From Sisyra terminalis (lineage: Eukaryota; Arthropoda; Insecta; Neuroptera; Sisyridae): a stretch of 64,000 nucleotides of DNA. Location: contig OY292276.1 of assembly GCA_958496175.1 (NCBI GenBank), positions 58,417,080 through 58,481,079 on the forward strand. The letters are read 5' to 3'. Position numbers and translations under genes: made by a program. The notes beneath the pieces were generated by a model. The model was given only the letters and a program-made list of their open reading frames with translations, ran no database searches and was not told where the DNA came from. Below are positions 48,003-59,310 of this stretch, piece by piece. Numbering within the stretch: position 1 is the first letter of the stretch; every line of letters begins with the position of its first letter.

Positions 48003-49851
48003 CTGCAACCAAGAAAATAAATTTAAAGTTTCGCAACCTCCAAACCATTCCATTCAGTAAGCCTATGCAGATGTTAATCATAATTTTTTTTTCCCCACTT
48101 TTTAATAATAAGAACCGATTTTTTTTCAAAAAAAAAAAAAAAAAACCGGGGGCAAAAGAGATAAATTATGTGTTGGGGAGGAACGAAGAGATGTGGAAGC
48201 CCGGTAGCAAAAGGAATTAGTTAAAGCCGAGGTTAAAAAGTTGAAATTTATGATTTTTTTTTTTTGGTTCCAAAACCTTCTGTCCTGTCGACTTGTTTTG
48301 TCCAATCTTTTGAGGGGGGGGAGGACAGAGACGAAGAAATAAGAATCGAAGAGAAGAAAAAACTTAAATGATTCGTTAATCAAAAAATCTAAAAGATAAA
48401 TTTATGATGATGACGGAGGTTCATACAATTTAAATTATTTAAATTTCCCACCACTGCCTACCTGGCTTTATCACACTGATACACAGAGGCGGCGGCAGAT
48501 ATTTCAGAGGGGCAATAAATTTTAGTAAGGAAATAACAAGGCATAACATTATGTACCAAGGAGTTAACTTTGGCGCCATCTGGAAAATCATTGAAAATAA
48601 AATTGAATCTTATTTCCTAAGACTACTAGTTTGATACTCAAAATAGTAGTTTTCGAAAACAAAGATAAAAAAATTCAAAAATTCCTTAAGCTATTGGGAA
48701 AATTTGCCATAAAATATGGACAAAGTTGCAAGTATTCGGTTATTTATAACTTCAAATATTGCACCGAAAGATTTTTTTTTTTTGGAATACCATTTAAAAC
48801 TTAAACTTTTCTTTCAATTACACAACAGAATTGTCCTTATTGTGCCACGCAAACGAAGATACGGAAATTCAAAACCAATATAATAAAAAAGATAATCATT
48901 TTTGGTATTTTGAACGCAATGAATGCATTTAAAAAAAAATCCCAATTGTCATTGTATACAAAAAGGTTATTGCATTTGTGCAACAAAAAATGCATATACA
49001 TTAAATGCATGATGCTGAGATGAAAAATAAAATCTTATTTTTCTGCAGAAAAATGCAAATAATTAAATTTAAGGTGGCCTGATCGTGAATAAAAGGTCCG
49101 TTGTTCCTAGAGGTATCTGGAAATCCAGGAATTTTTCATCATAAAGAAATTTTTTAACGTCACGTAAAATACGAGCAAAATACGCGTACTAAGGAATTTT
49201 CCGGGTCTCTAAATACAAAAATGAGATCTGTTAAGTTCACCAAAGTACCAAATATGGAGAACAATCTCAATTCTGGATTTCTTTTTTAAATTTGCCATTA
49301 AAAGACTTCAAAACCAATTTCTGGTAATCTTCCACCCTCCGGAAAATACGTTGAAGAACTTAGGGACCTTATATTTGTAATATCATAATAAACAACCTCC
49401 AAAACAATTGGCAGACCCTAAAAAAATTTCCTAAAAAAATAATTGGATTAAAAGTAACTATTAAAATTCCTACTCTTAACGCAACAATCAAACAATCATT
49501 CATACAACAATGATATGCACAAATTCCATTGATTGGCTTTCTTTCCTATTGCATCTCCACATATTTCGTATTATTTCATCACAGACTCAAACCTTGTGAG
49601 GTGACCCAAAATTGGGTAACCTGGATCTTTTCCTACCTCAACTGGACAAATTGGGAATGAAGAAAATATGGTCCCTACAAGATGGAGATGATGCATACTG
49701 CACCACCCACAATCGAAATTTTAAGGACTGCATTTCCGGGTTGCCTACTCTTTCATTTTGATGATTTATAATAGCTGGCAAGATAGTCCAATTTCACCAT
49801 ATTGGACTTCTTTTTTTAGGATTTTTTTTAAGGCACGTATTTATGTCAACA
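48003..49851 (-). other. EFL1 intron, 3' part, nothing recognised
   Basis: Homopolymer runs at 48120-48145 and 48251-48265, a G-rich GAGGGGGGGGAGG at 48311, and no exon or multi-copy element supported. An open stretch at about 49615-49770 (reading LDLFLPQLDKLGMKKIWSLQ) is unrecognised. Confidence 0.4.
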
Positions 49852-51095
49852 AACCGAAAACTTTTGAAGCCCTCTAAGATATTAATTCCTAACCTGTGGT
49901 CCGCGGACTCCTGGGGGTCCGCGAGCCTATGTTTGGGGGTCCGCGGTCCCATTTGAAACAGTTTATTTTTTAATTTAATGAAGGAATACTAAAATATAAT
50001 ATTGTCCAAAAATTGAACCGTTTTTTCACTAAGGGGTCCTTGGCATTATGCTTGATTTTCTTGTGGGTCCGCGGCTGAAAAAGGTTAGGAACCGCTGCTC
50101 TAAGAGAAAATCCGTCAGGAATTTGGAGACTTATGGCTGGAAATTCTTCACCTAGGCGGCTCCAATTGGCCGATATTTTCACTACTTAATACCAAAAAAA
50201 TTTAGACATTAAATAAATACAATCCAAAAGCAAAACTAAAGTTTTTGATTTACGAAAAAAATTTAGTCAAAGAATATTGGGTTAGCCGAAGACTTTTGAC
50301 GGCCTTAAAGCGAATACCCTTCAGGAATGTAGAAACTTATGGCTGGAAGTTCTTCACCTTGGCGACTCTACTATGCCAATATAATTTTTTCTACTTAATG
50401 ATAGAAAATTTAAACATTAAATAAACACAATCCAAAAGTAAAACAAGAATTTTTCATTTACTAAAAAAAATTAGTCAAAGAATATTGGGTTAGCCGAAGA
50501 CTTTTGAAGCCTTTAAAGCAAATATTTGTCAGGAATATGGGAACTTATGGCTGGAAATTCTTCACCTTGGCGACTCCACTAGGCCAATATAATTTTCACT
50601 ACTTAATACCAAAAAAAATAGACATTAAATAAGCACAATCCAAAAGTAAAACTAAAGTTTTTGATTTGCTAAAAAAATTTAGTCAAAGAACATTGGGTTA
50701 GCCGAAGACTTTTGAAGTCCCCAAAGCGAATATCCGTCAGGAATGTGGAGACTTATGACTGGAAGTTCTTCAACTTGGCGACTCCACTAGGCCGATATAA
50801 TTTTTTCTACTTAATGATAGGAAATTTAAAAACTAAATAAGCACAATCCAAAAGTAAAACTAAATTTTTTGATTTACTAAAAAAATTTAGTCAAAGAAAA
50901 TTGGGTTAGCCGAAGACTTTTGACACCCTCAAAGCGAATATCCGTCAGTAATGTGGAGACTTATGGTTGGAAATTCTTCACCTTGGCGACTCCACTTAGC
51001 CGACATTTTCACTACTTACTACCAAAAAAAATTAAACAATTTAGTGAATTTAATTTGGTCATTTATTAAAAAAATTAGTCAAAGAACATTGGGTT
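49852..51095. repeat. Five tandem units of about 207 bp
   Basis: Units begin GCCGAAGACTTTTGA at about 50287, 50495, 50702 and 50909; the first (GAAAACTTTTGAAGC, 49857) is expanded by a MITE. Each has GTCAGGAATGTGG, CTTATGGCTGGAA, TTCTTCACCTTGGCGACTCC, ACAATCCAAAAG and TTAGTCAAAGAA. The spacing is close to 207 bp with moderate divergence. The last unit decays near 51095. Confidence 0.85.
49880..50097. mobile_element. hAT-type MITE, 218 bp, inserted in tandem repeat
   Basis: Termini TTCCTAACCTGTGGTCCGCGG and CCGCGGCTGAAAAAGGTTAGG..CGCTG are inverted. CTCTAAGA is duplicated at 49872-49879 and 50098-50105 (8 bp). The GTCCGCGG-rich ends and the final CAGCGGTTCC (read outward-in) are typical of non-autonomous hAT elements. 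Confidence 0.8.
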
Positions 51096-52609
51096 ACAAC
51101 CTTTGGACCATCTTATAAATCGGCGCCAATGTATACCCCCAATCAAGCCAAACATCCAGCCAAAACAAAGACCCCAAAAATTTGATTTATGAAAGAATAA
51201 ATGGTCTAATTTCAGTCTAATTTTAAGCTTTTCTGTTGTAATCCCAAACAACCAAAAAAAAAAAAAAAAAAAAAAACAACGTAATCCCAAAGGGTGGATA
51301 CGAATAATTTTGAAAGAAAAAAAAAACATCTCTTCTTCATCCTCAACCAAACTCTATTGAACACATTTTTTTTTCTTTTAATATTCTTATACCTTGTAAC
51401 ACTCAAGACAGGTAGCTGTTCAGTTTTCCGGTTCGAATCCATTTATCTTCTCATTCTTTTTATGGCACTATGTTCATTCTTTCATCCGCCCCCGGCCATT
51501 TGTTCATTAATTTTTCGACAAATACATACGATATACGGAGCATAGAGCGGACAAATAACAATAATTTTTTAAAACTCGCGCCTTAAACTCTGCCCCCGAG
51601 CGTATCCTTTTTCACTCTGATTACGGTCCCATTTCCAAGCTTGATTTATCTACCAACTAATTTTAAATTTCAAACGACCATGGCAAGGGGAACCGGAGAC
51701 GGGGTACGACATCCAAACCAGAAAGAAGAGACGAAAAAAAAAATTAAACAGTAGCCAGCTTAGAATTATCATTTTGGTCGCTTAATTTATTTCAAAAACT
51801 TGTTTCCCATTTTTTTCCTCTTTGGTCTTCAATTTAATTCGTTGAGATATTTCATTGAAAAGATTAAAACGAAAATGTTAAGCCGAAAATAATCAATAAT
51901 AGAACCATTCGTTTTTTTTTTCTCTCCAATCCATTGAAAGTTGTTATGACGATCAAAAATCAATCAAATTTGGCGCCAAACATAGAGCTTTCAAATCAAC
52001 AAAAACAAAAGAAGCATTGTTTTCAAACAAAACAAGGACAATTTTTTGCGTTTTTGTTTCGTTTCGTTTTTTTTTTCTCCAAGCCTACTTACTAAAAATC
52101 ACTAAACTTAGTTTATATTTCCGTTTAATTTGAAGAAGGGAAAAAAAGCGACAACAAAACAAAAGCATAAGGCATGCACGACTGAATTGTCACATTTCAC
52201 GATTTCTTTTGTGTGGAAATTTTTTTCCCTTTTCCGCTTTAACTTCAACTTTTTTTTTTCTTTCCATCAAAAAAGATTTGAATTTTGTACTCAAATCAAA
52301 CGACACTGACTTTTTATAGTTCTTTCCGTCTTATTGTTGACAAAAGGAACAAAAAGTTAAACAATTTTTTTTTCTAAAAAAATTAAATGAAAAAAAAAAA
52401 TTAGTGCTGTTGTAGAATTGACGAAGAACTAGCAATTGGCCATCAAATATTTTTAAATCATTAACATAAGATTGGGTTCAAGAAAATGGTTGATATTTGG
52501 AAGCTGCAAACATTGGATGGACCATATTTCCATCGGTGAATTTTTGACTAAGGACCAATACCTTCACCCATGGATAGACAAACGATATCCGTAAGATACC
52601 AACTTAATA
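51096..52609. other. EFL1 intron, unique AT-rich DNA
   Basis: No element or exon supported. Contains an A-run at 51250-51276 and many poly-T tracts. Open frames here are homopolymer-driven. Confidence 0.4.
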
Positions 52610-52883
52610 GATAAAAATTTATCTGTCAAATAATTCCTACACATTCATCCAACATATATCACAATCATGTGAAGTTTCAGATCCTCAATGATGATAAATT
52701 GGTAAAAATATTCAGAGGACTAGGATCAAAAAATAATCAGTCAAAACTATTTATTACATTCATTTGATCCTAGTCCTCTGAATATTTTTACCAATTTATC
52801 ATCATCGAGGATCTGAAACTTTACAAGATTGTGATATATGTTGGATGAATATGTAGGAAATATTTGACAGATAAATTTTTATC
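52610..52883. repeat. Inverted repeat, arms about 120 bp
   Basis: Left arm 52610-52730 (GATAAAAATTTATCTGTC to GACTAGGATCAAA) mirrors right arm 52764-52883 (TTGATCCTAGTCCTCTG to GACAGATAAATTTTTATC), with a 33-bp spacer. Likely a small hairpin MITE; termini and target duplication are not resolved. Confidence 0.75.
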
Positions 52884-53604
52884 CTCTGAATATTTTTATC
52901 AATATATCACAATCCTTAAATGAAAATACGTATGTTTTCTTTATTCTCCAGATAAAATTTTATCTAGACGATAAATATTACTATCTAGATGACAATATCA
53001 GCTCTAAATGCTATAAAATCAAACTTTTTGATGACAAGCGGCAATAAATGGATCCCATGAAAAAAAAACCTAAAAAAAATGTTAATAATTAAAAACTGTT
53101 AAAAAGTACCAAATGATCCAAAAATCAATCACTATGTTTATGATAAGACTGGAAGGATATTATGCACCATGGTCGCTGTCCAACTACCATAATCTAAGGT
53201 CAAACCTCTTTTGAACCAAAAAATTGAACCAATTTCAGGGGCCAGAAATTAACAGTAGAAGAGATTTGGTGATCCACCAGATCAATCACAGATTTCACAT
53301 GACTTTAATGATCTGGCAGAAATTCCAGGAGTATGGTTTAAAAAATTCATCCAACTTATACTTTGAACCAGGCATCAAGCGATTATCATTTGTTTTGCCC
53401 ATACCAAACGCTCTTGATCGTGTAAAACTAATTTCCAAAGGTGGTTGAGTAAAAATTGGGTATTTAAATTTTTCCCCAGCAGGAAAACATGTTTCGGGAA
53501 TTGTTGTCCAAATAGCAATGGTGAATTGAAAAAAAAAAATGACAAACTTTTGAATTTAAATAAACTATTGTTACTCCTTTAAACAAAGCCATAAAATGGA
53601 CGTA
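52884..53604. other. EFL1 intron with one unexplained open frame
   Basis: An open stretch of 74 codons at 53224-53448 (reading NQFQGPEINSRRDLVIHQIN and RLSFVLPIPNALDRVKLISK) is less AT-biased than its surroundings. I do not recognise it, and it lacks gene context. Confidence 0.3.
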
Positions 53605-53613
53605 CCAAAAACC

Positions 53614-53765
53614 CAAGGTTTATAAATTACACAGGTTGTCCCATTAGAAAAAAAATGACGTCATACGAAGAGTTTTGAAATTTGAATCAGTCTGAAGATA
53701 TGTACGAATTTCTTCTAGATACGTCACGTGGCGCATGAGGCCACCTGTGTATTTTATAAACATTG
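53614..53765 (-). mobile_element. MITE copy B, 152 bp, 9-bp target duplication
   Basis: Same family as 44088-44240, inverted. Ends CAAGGTTTATAAATTACACAGG and TATAAACATTG. Flanks CCAAAAACC (53605-53613) and CCACAAACC (53766-53774) form a 9-bp duplication with one mismatch. Confidence 0.85.
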
Positions 53766-53774
53766 CCACAAACC

Positions 53775-54229
53775 AACCAATTTTTTCTTCGATTTCTTAG
53801 TGCAGTCACTAAAAAAATATAAAGAGTAGGAGGATCAGAAACTTGAGACCTAAAGCACAGTTGCCTAAAATACATATTCCCAGATCCCCTTAAATATTAA
53901 TTTAAAAAAAAAAAGGTTTTATATTAACACATCAATTGATTAAAACCAGGGGAATTACTCAGCCAAAGAATAGGTAGGAGTGCTAATTTGGTAGACCAGT
54001 TTGTATAACAGCAAAATAAGCTTCCTTATTACATTAATTGAAAAATTTCAGTAGCACTTTTGAAGACTTCCTGTACAAATTCCTGGTTTCACCAACAAAT
54101 TAAAATGGTTCCAAGGAATCAAACTTGAATCTACCTTTCGAAAGAATCATCGAAGCCAAATGGCAAGAAGAAATGGTCGAACAATATTCTTTGGATAAAA
54201 GAAATTAGGAGAATATGGTTTCAAATTTG
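53775..54229. other. EFL1 intron, nothing recognised
   Basis: AT-rich DNA without a second copy in the window or a supported exon. Confidence 0.4.
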
Positions 54230-54413
54230 TCTATACAATATATAAAATATATATTGCGGTCCAATTTATGTAGTTAAATTTAATATAATAATATATAAAA
54301 ACTATACCATCAACATAAATTTCAACAGAAGTTCAAACAAAAAATTATATATTATTATATTAAGTTATACTACATAAAGTGGACCGCAATATATTCTATG
54401 TATTGTATACACT
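54230..54413. mobile_element. Compact palindromic copy of element D
   Basis: TATACAATATATAAAATATA and GCGGTCCAATTTATGTAGTT (left) mirror ACTACATAAAGTGGACCGC and ATTCTATGTATTGTATAC (right). At 184 bp it looks like a deletion derivative of the copy at 46300-47560. A foldback arm starts at its right end. Confidence 0.7.
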
Positions 54414-54870
54414 AGACTGATTCAAAAAAAATGATGATTTTTTTTCTTAATTATATCGAAATTATTGTTGGGAATGACAAAAAAAATCCTGTGAAAGTTT
54501 AAGCTCTTAATATTAATATTAAGAGATGCCGCATCACAAATTTCGATTTTCCATTTAAATAACATGGGAACAATATTCTCTTGCACTTTGGAGTTTTATA
54601 GCTCACGTTGGTGACAATATTTCGGAATGACCCAAGTATATTCTTGTAGAAAATTGAACAATCTACAAAAAAGGTCTCGAACAAGTTTTTGATATATTTA
54701 TTCCTTCAAAAGTTATTCGAGGTCAAACTTGAACTAAAGAGAAATTTTAATATTTTCTTCAATTTTTTAACGCAACCATCAATTTTATGAGAAATTTTCA
54801 TATGACATTTTTTGTAACGCACTTTTTTTCTATAACTTATCTCTATAAAAGCTTTTGATATATTTCACAA
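54414..54870. mobile_element. Left arm of TAGACTG foldback family
   Basis: Starts TAGACTGATTC at 54414 and follows the FB1 left arm to ATATATTTCACAA near 54870. No matching right arm follows directly; the next is at 58047-58421. Confidence 0.8.
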
Positions 54871-54929
54871 TACAATTCCTATACTCACGGCTAAAGATTT
54901 CTTTATTCGAGGATTTAATTGGTAATAAT

Positions 54930-55260
54930 AAAAAAGATTCCACTATGAACAGGACGAGAGATGAAGATTTCACTAAAACCAATTTGGAAGTAAATGATAA
55001 ATTCACAGCCCATTGAAGAAGAGGCTTCAAGAAACACTGGGAACGTAAACGTGACATTTAATTTGAAAAATCTTAGCGAAGCTTTAAGAATGGCAAATGA
55101 GCTTTGTGATTTCTTCATAAAAAATTGATTCTTCTATAGATCGAAATCTTAGTTTTAAAAGACAAAATACCAATGGCACTGCTGAATATCAATCTGAATT
55201 GAAGGAGCTTTTAAAAAATGCCAAGGAAGAAAAAATTATAAAATTCCTTAAACCATTGGC
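54930..55260 (+). pseudogene. Decayed coding segment, possible pogo/Tigger transposase tail
   Basis: With one frameshift near 55126 the plus strand reads EEASRNTGNVNVTFNLKNLS, ALRMANELCDFFIKN, then DSSIDRNLSFKRQ and EYQSELKELLKNAKEEKIIK. An alternation of LSEAL..ANELCDFF and a DSSIDR..FKRQ motif resembles the C-terminal tails of some pogo/Tigger transposases, from memory only. It lies between two solo foldback arms. Confidence 0.25.
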
Positions 55261-55289
55261 CTAAGCCTGAAGATTAATTAATTAATCAA

Positions 55290-55400
55290 ATCCCAAGTAG
55301 GAATTTATAATTGGCCTAGTCATGGCCCAGACTTGGGCCAAAACTTGCCAAGCTTGGTCCAAGATTGGCCTAACTTCGAAATGAGATTTATATGCCAAGC
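55290..55400. repeat. TTGGCC/GGCCCA-rich short motif tract
   Basis: CTTGG, TTGGCC and GGCCC motifs recur about every 10-15 bases (TTGGCCTAGTCATGGCCC, CTTGGGCC, CAAGCTTGGTCC, GATTGGCC). It looks like a short degenerate tandem or palindromic tract. Confidence 0.4.
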
Positions 55401-55509
55401 CTAAAAACCACAGTCAATTCAACCTAAAAATTCAAAATAATATAGGCTTTATATAATTGAAAAACGATTCTTATTATGGGGAAATTATTTTTGCTCACTT
55501 ATCTTCGAT

Positions 55510-55690
55510 GAACTCTGGCGATGATCGAAATACGTATCTGGGCAATACGTCACAAATATTTTTGCTTGAACTTTTGTTTATATATTATTATATTTAATTA
55601 TACTACATAAATTGGATCGCAATATATTCTATACATTGTATACACAGGATAACTGTTCAAAGTCAGCGAAAAAATCTTATTTTGATTGTT
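55510..55690. mobile_element. Right-arm copy of element D
   Basis: GATACGTATTTC-type start (CGAAATACGTATCTGGGCAATA) through TATTCTATACATTGTATACAC to CTGTTCAAAGTCAGCG. This is the inverse of the left arm at 46300-46480, with no partner nearby. Confidence 0.65.
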
Positions 55691-55699
55691 GAAATTTAT

Positions 55700-56519
55700 T
55701 TCTGCTAATAATTTACAATCTCTCGATTATCTTCCATTGAAACCATGTTTATACAATTATGAAACTTGTCTCATGTAAAAGTTGAGCTTTGCCATTTAGC
55801 CCAATAATTTTTTTTTGCTTGACGAACCAATTAAAGTTTGTTTCTACAATGAATTACATATATAATTTATAAAACCAGAGAAAAAAAAACGCAATAAACA
55901 TATAGGAAAAGATTGCGTTATTGTAAGCGCCGGACCTTGAAAGCCGCCACTCCGCTTGTAGATCTCATCGTACGCATTTCTGGTGACATTCCAATCGTAA
56001 ATGATACAGACCCGGCTTTAAATTTTCGCACCAACAAACCTCAACAGAAAAACCAACCAAAGCTTAAATCCCCGAGGTTTTGGGGTCCAGGGAAAATTTC
56101 CATCGGTAAAATTTTCACTCCACGAAAAATATGAACCATTTATTAGATTATTCATGGAAAGATATGAATTGAAACGTTAAAATCCTGGCCTGAAAACTGG
56201 AAATTGTCGCCTTAATTCAGAGTTATTGGTAAGCGCCGTTGTTGTCGCTCGTCTGCAATTGTAACGACGGATAGTGCGCCAAAGATTACAAAAACCTCCT
56301 TTCCTTATCGTCTTTTAGTCGCGCCAGTTGAGACCATTAAAAAAAATTGCCTTATATCAATCATTCCGTCTCGTTTTGCCTAGAATATTGCAACAAAAAA
56401 AAAATAGCAATTCAAGATTCCATGATCTTCGATTGAAATTCATGCCTTCGTTAGTTTAGAACGAGTACAAAAAATTTAGGAAATTATCCATGATGTGGTG
56501 GAAAAAAAACAGGCATATT
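55700..56519. other. EFL1 intron with GC-richer patch
   Basis: 55905-56135 and 56215-56340 are much richer in GC than their surroundings and share GTAAGCGCCG starts. The first is open for 73 codons (reading LKAATPLVDLIVRISGDIPI). I do not recognise it; a decayed element is likeliest. Confidence 0.3.
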
Positions 56520-56525
56520 TAAGCA

Positions 56526-57868
56526 GTGCTACCAAATTATTCGATTAAATTAAGGGAAAATATGAAGGTATATGAAAAATTACTTCTTAAAAGAATACAC
56601 CCAATAATACAAGACGAAAAAATCCTACCAGATCACCAATTTAAATCAGATCAAATCAAATTTACCATATCCCAGGTGACAAATAAAATAAATGAGCTAA
56701 ACTTCAAAAAATCTCCCGGAATTGACAACATAAGTGGACAAGCACTTAGATCGTTACCATTAAGCGGTCATCCAGGCATCCTTCACATACTCAATGCATT
56801 CGTTTGACTAAATTACCCTACTTCCTGGAAAAAAGCAAAAATCATCCTTATCCCTAACCCCAGAAAAGAACTATCTAAAATTAACTCATACAGACCCATC
56901 AGCCTGTTACCAATCCTTTCCAAAAAATTTTGAAAAACTCTTATTGGAACATTTGAATGCGGATATTACTAGACTAAAAATCATCCCTCAACATCAATAT
57001 AGATTCAGATCAAACCACTGTACAATTGAACAAGTCTACAGAGTTGTAAACGAAATTAAAAATGCTTTAGAAAATAAATCAATCTGTACAGGAATTTTCC
57101 TCGACGTATCTCAAGTTTTCGACAAATTCAACCATAATGGTTTAGTCTACAAAATATACTCCTTACCAGCAATCCAATACCACAAAATTCTAAACAGCTA
57201 CATCACCAGTAGAACATTCCAGATTCAATTTGGTAAGAAGTTCAGTTCGTCGCGAACCATAAAAGCAGGAGTACCACAAGGCAGTGTTCTGGGCCCACTA
57301 TTATACTTAATTTTTACAAGCGATCTTCCCACAAACGATCAAATTACTACCACCACATTTGCAGATGATACAGCTCTACTTTACTCCAACAAAGATCCTA
57401 AGATAATCCAACGTCGCCTACAGGAACATGTAAATGTCATAACTAAATGGTGTGACCAATGGCGAATTAAACTCAATGATGAAAAATCAATCCAAATCAT
57501 GTTTACCCTAAGAAAAATCATAAGTCCAAGGATCAGAATCAACGACAAATCCATACCACAAAGCTGCTCGGTCAAAAATCTGGGAATGCATCTTAACCAA
57601 AAATTAACCTGGCGTGAACACATCTCGAAGAAAAAGGAACAAATTAACATAATATCTGAAAAACTATCCTGGATCATTGGAAAAAAATCAAAATTAAAAT
57701 TAGAAACAAAAATCTATCATAAAACCTATTTGGACGTACGGAGTTCAACTTTGGGGTTCCGCTAAAAATTCAAATTTACAAATTATAGACCGCTGCCAAT
57801 CGAAAATTATTAGAGCCATCACTGGCGCTGCTAAGTACGTGCGAAATTCTATAATACTTAGAGATACC
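56526..57868 (+). pseudogene. Jockey-type LINE reverse transcriptase, decayed
   Basis: 56526-56650 reads EKLLLKRIHPIIQDEKILPD, a piece of the RT palm entry. It precedes, instead of following, the upstream segment FKKSPGIDNISGQALR (about 56700), so two fragments are joined out of order. After an in-frame TGA (56805-56807) the WKKAKIILIPNP and SYRPISLLPILSK motifs follow. A frameshift near 56932 leads into a 273-codon open frame (56944-57765) with FLDVSQVFD, AGVPQGSVLGPLLY and the catalytic FADDTALLY. A second frameshift near 57737 leads to YGVQLWGSAKNSN. A MITE interrupts it at 57869. The element is not functional. Confidence 0.85.
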
Positions 57869-58034
57869 CAAGATTTATAAAATACACAGGTGGCCTCATT
57901 GTGGCTACGTAATGGATACGTGACGTATCCAGAAGAAATTCGTACATATCTTCAGACTGATTCAATTTCAAAATTCTTCGTATGACGTCATTTTTTTTTT
58001 CTAATGGAGCAACCTGTGTAATTTAAAAACCTTG
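57869..58034 (+). mobile_element. MITE copy C in LINE, 9-bp target duplication
   Basis: 166-bp copy of the family at 44088, with a small internal insertion. CAAGATTTATAAAATACACAGG and AATTTAAAAACCTTG are the ends. AGAGATACC is exactly duplicated at 57860-57868 and 58035-58043, so insertion into the LINE is certain. Confidence 0.92.
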
Positions 58035-58046
58035 AGAGATACCGAT

Positions 58047-58421
58047 AAATTGATGGTTGCGTCAAAAAATTGAAGAAAATATTAAAATTTCTCTTTAGTT
58101 CAACTTTGACCTCGAATAACTTTTGAAGGAATAAATGTATCAAAAACTTGTCCGAGACCTTTTTTGTAGATCGTTCAATTTTCTACAAGAATATAACTTG
58201 GTCATTCCGACATATTGTCACCAACGTGAGCTATAAAATTCCAAAGTTCAAGAAAATATTGTTCCCATGTTATTTAAATGGAAAAACGAAATTTGTGATG
58301 TGGCACCTCTTAATATTAATATTAAGAGCTTAAACTTTCACAGGATTGTTTTTTTGTTATTCCCAACAATATTTTCGATATAATTAAGAAAAAAAATCAT
58401 TATTTATTTTGAATCAGTCTA
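58047..58421. mobile_element. Right arm of TAGACTG foldback family
   Basis: Runs from TTGATGGTTGCGTC to GAATCAGTCTA at 58421, matching the FB1 right arm. No left arm lies directly upstream. It separates two LINE fragments. Confidence 0.8.
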
Positions 58422-58423
58422 AT

Positions 58424-59310
58424 GTTTACACTGCTCAGAAATATATGTCCACTGGTTACAATGGAAAGCACAGAACTACCGCAAAGGACCACGGTAAAAT
58501 ATTTCGGAATGCACTTAGATCAAAAACTTACATGGGCTGTGCAAAACTTTTAAATAAAAAATACAAAAAAATGTACTGGCTAATGGCATTTAATGCACTA
58601 TTATCAACAGAAAACAAACTTCTTCTATACAAGGCCATCCTGAAGCCCATATGGACATATGGGATACAGTTGTGGGGTACTGCATCCAACTCTAACATTA
58701 AAATCCTACAAAGATTTCAATTCAGGATCCTACGACAAATAATCGGTGCTCCATGGTATGTAAACAATAAAAAAATACATGAAGATACAGAAATGCCATC
58801 TGTAAAGGAGAAAATTCAAAGGTTTAGTAAAAAATATCTGACAAAACTAGATGATCATTTCAACCATCTCGCAATAAACTTATTGGACAACAGTGAGATG
58901 ATAAAAAGGTTACAACAATGGAATTTAATAGATTTGCCTTATAGATTTTGTAACTAAACAAATATTCCTATTAACTATTTATTGCACAATTATTATTTCT
59001 TATTATATAGTTTTATTTTTATACATTACTTGTATATTAATGTTGCACATTATTTTTAGCATTGATATTGTTATTATAGACCATTATTATTATTCTAATT
59101 GCTACTGTTAATTGTTTTCATGATTATTGTTATTGCTATAAGAATTACTATTATTGTTATTGTTGCTATTGATTGTTAAAAATCTATTTTGTACTTATGC
59201 AGCACTAATCTACTGGGACTAGTGCTTCCATGCGATTGTCTATGGATTGAATGCACTTATTGCAACCCTATGCAGATTGTGCAATTTATTTGAAAATAAA
59301 AAAATGCTTT
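58424..59310 (+). pseudogene. Second Jockey-type LINE, 3' end
   Basis: 58460-58545 reads VKYFGMHLDQKLTW. After a frameshift near 58550 an open frame runs to 58957 with LLYKAILKPIWTYGIQLWGT, FRILRQIIGAPWYVNN and a natural C-terminus (QQWNLIDLPYRFCN, stop). A 3' UTR rich in TTATTATTGTTATTG follows, with GACTAGTGCTTCCATGCG, ending near GAAAATAAAAAAATGC. It overlaps in content with the first LINE (both include QLWG..NSN), so it is a separate copy. Confidence 0.8.

Noticed and set aside
47831..48220. 129-codon plus-strand frame
   Set aside because: Antisense shadow of the EFL1 terminal exon followed by homopolymer sequence.
57381..57677. 98-codon minus-strand frame
   Set aside because: Antisense shadow of the LINE reverse transcriptase.
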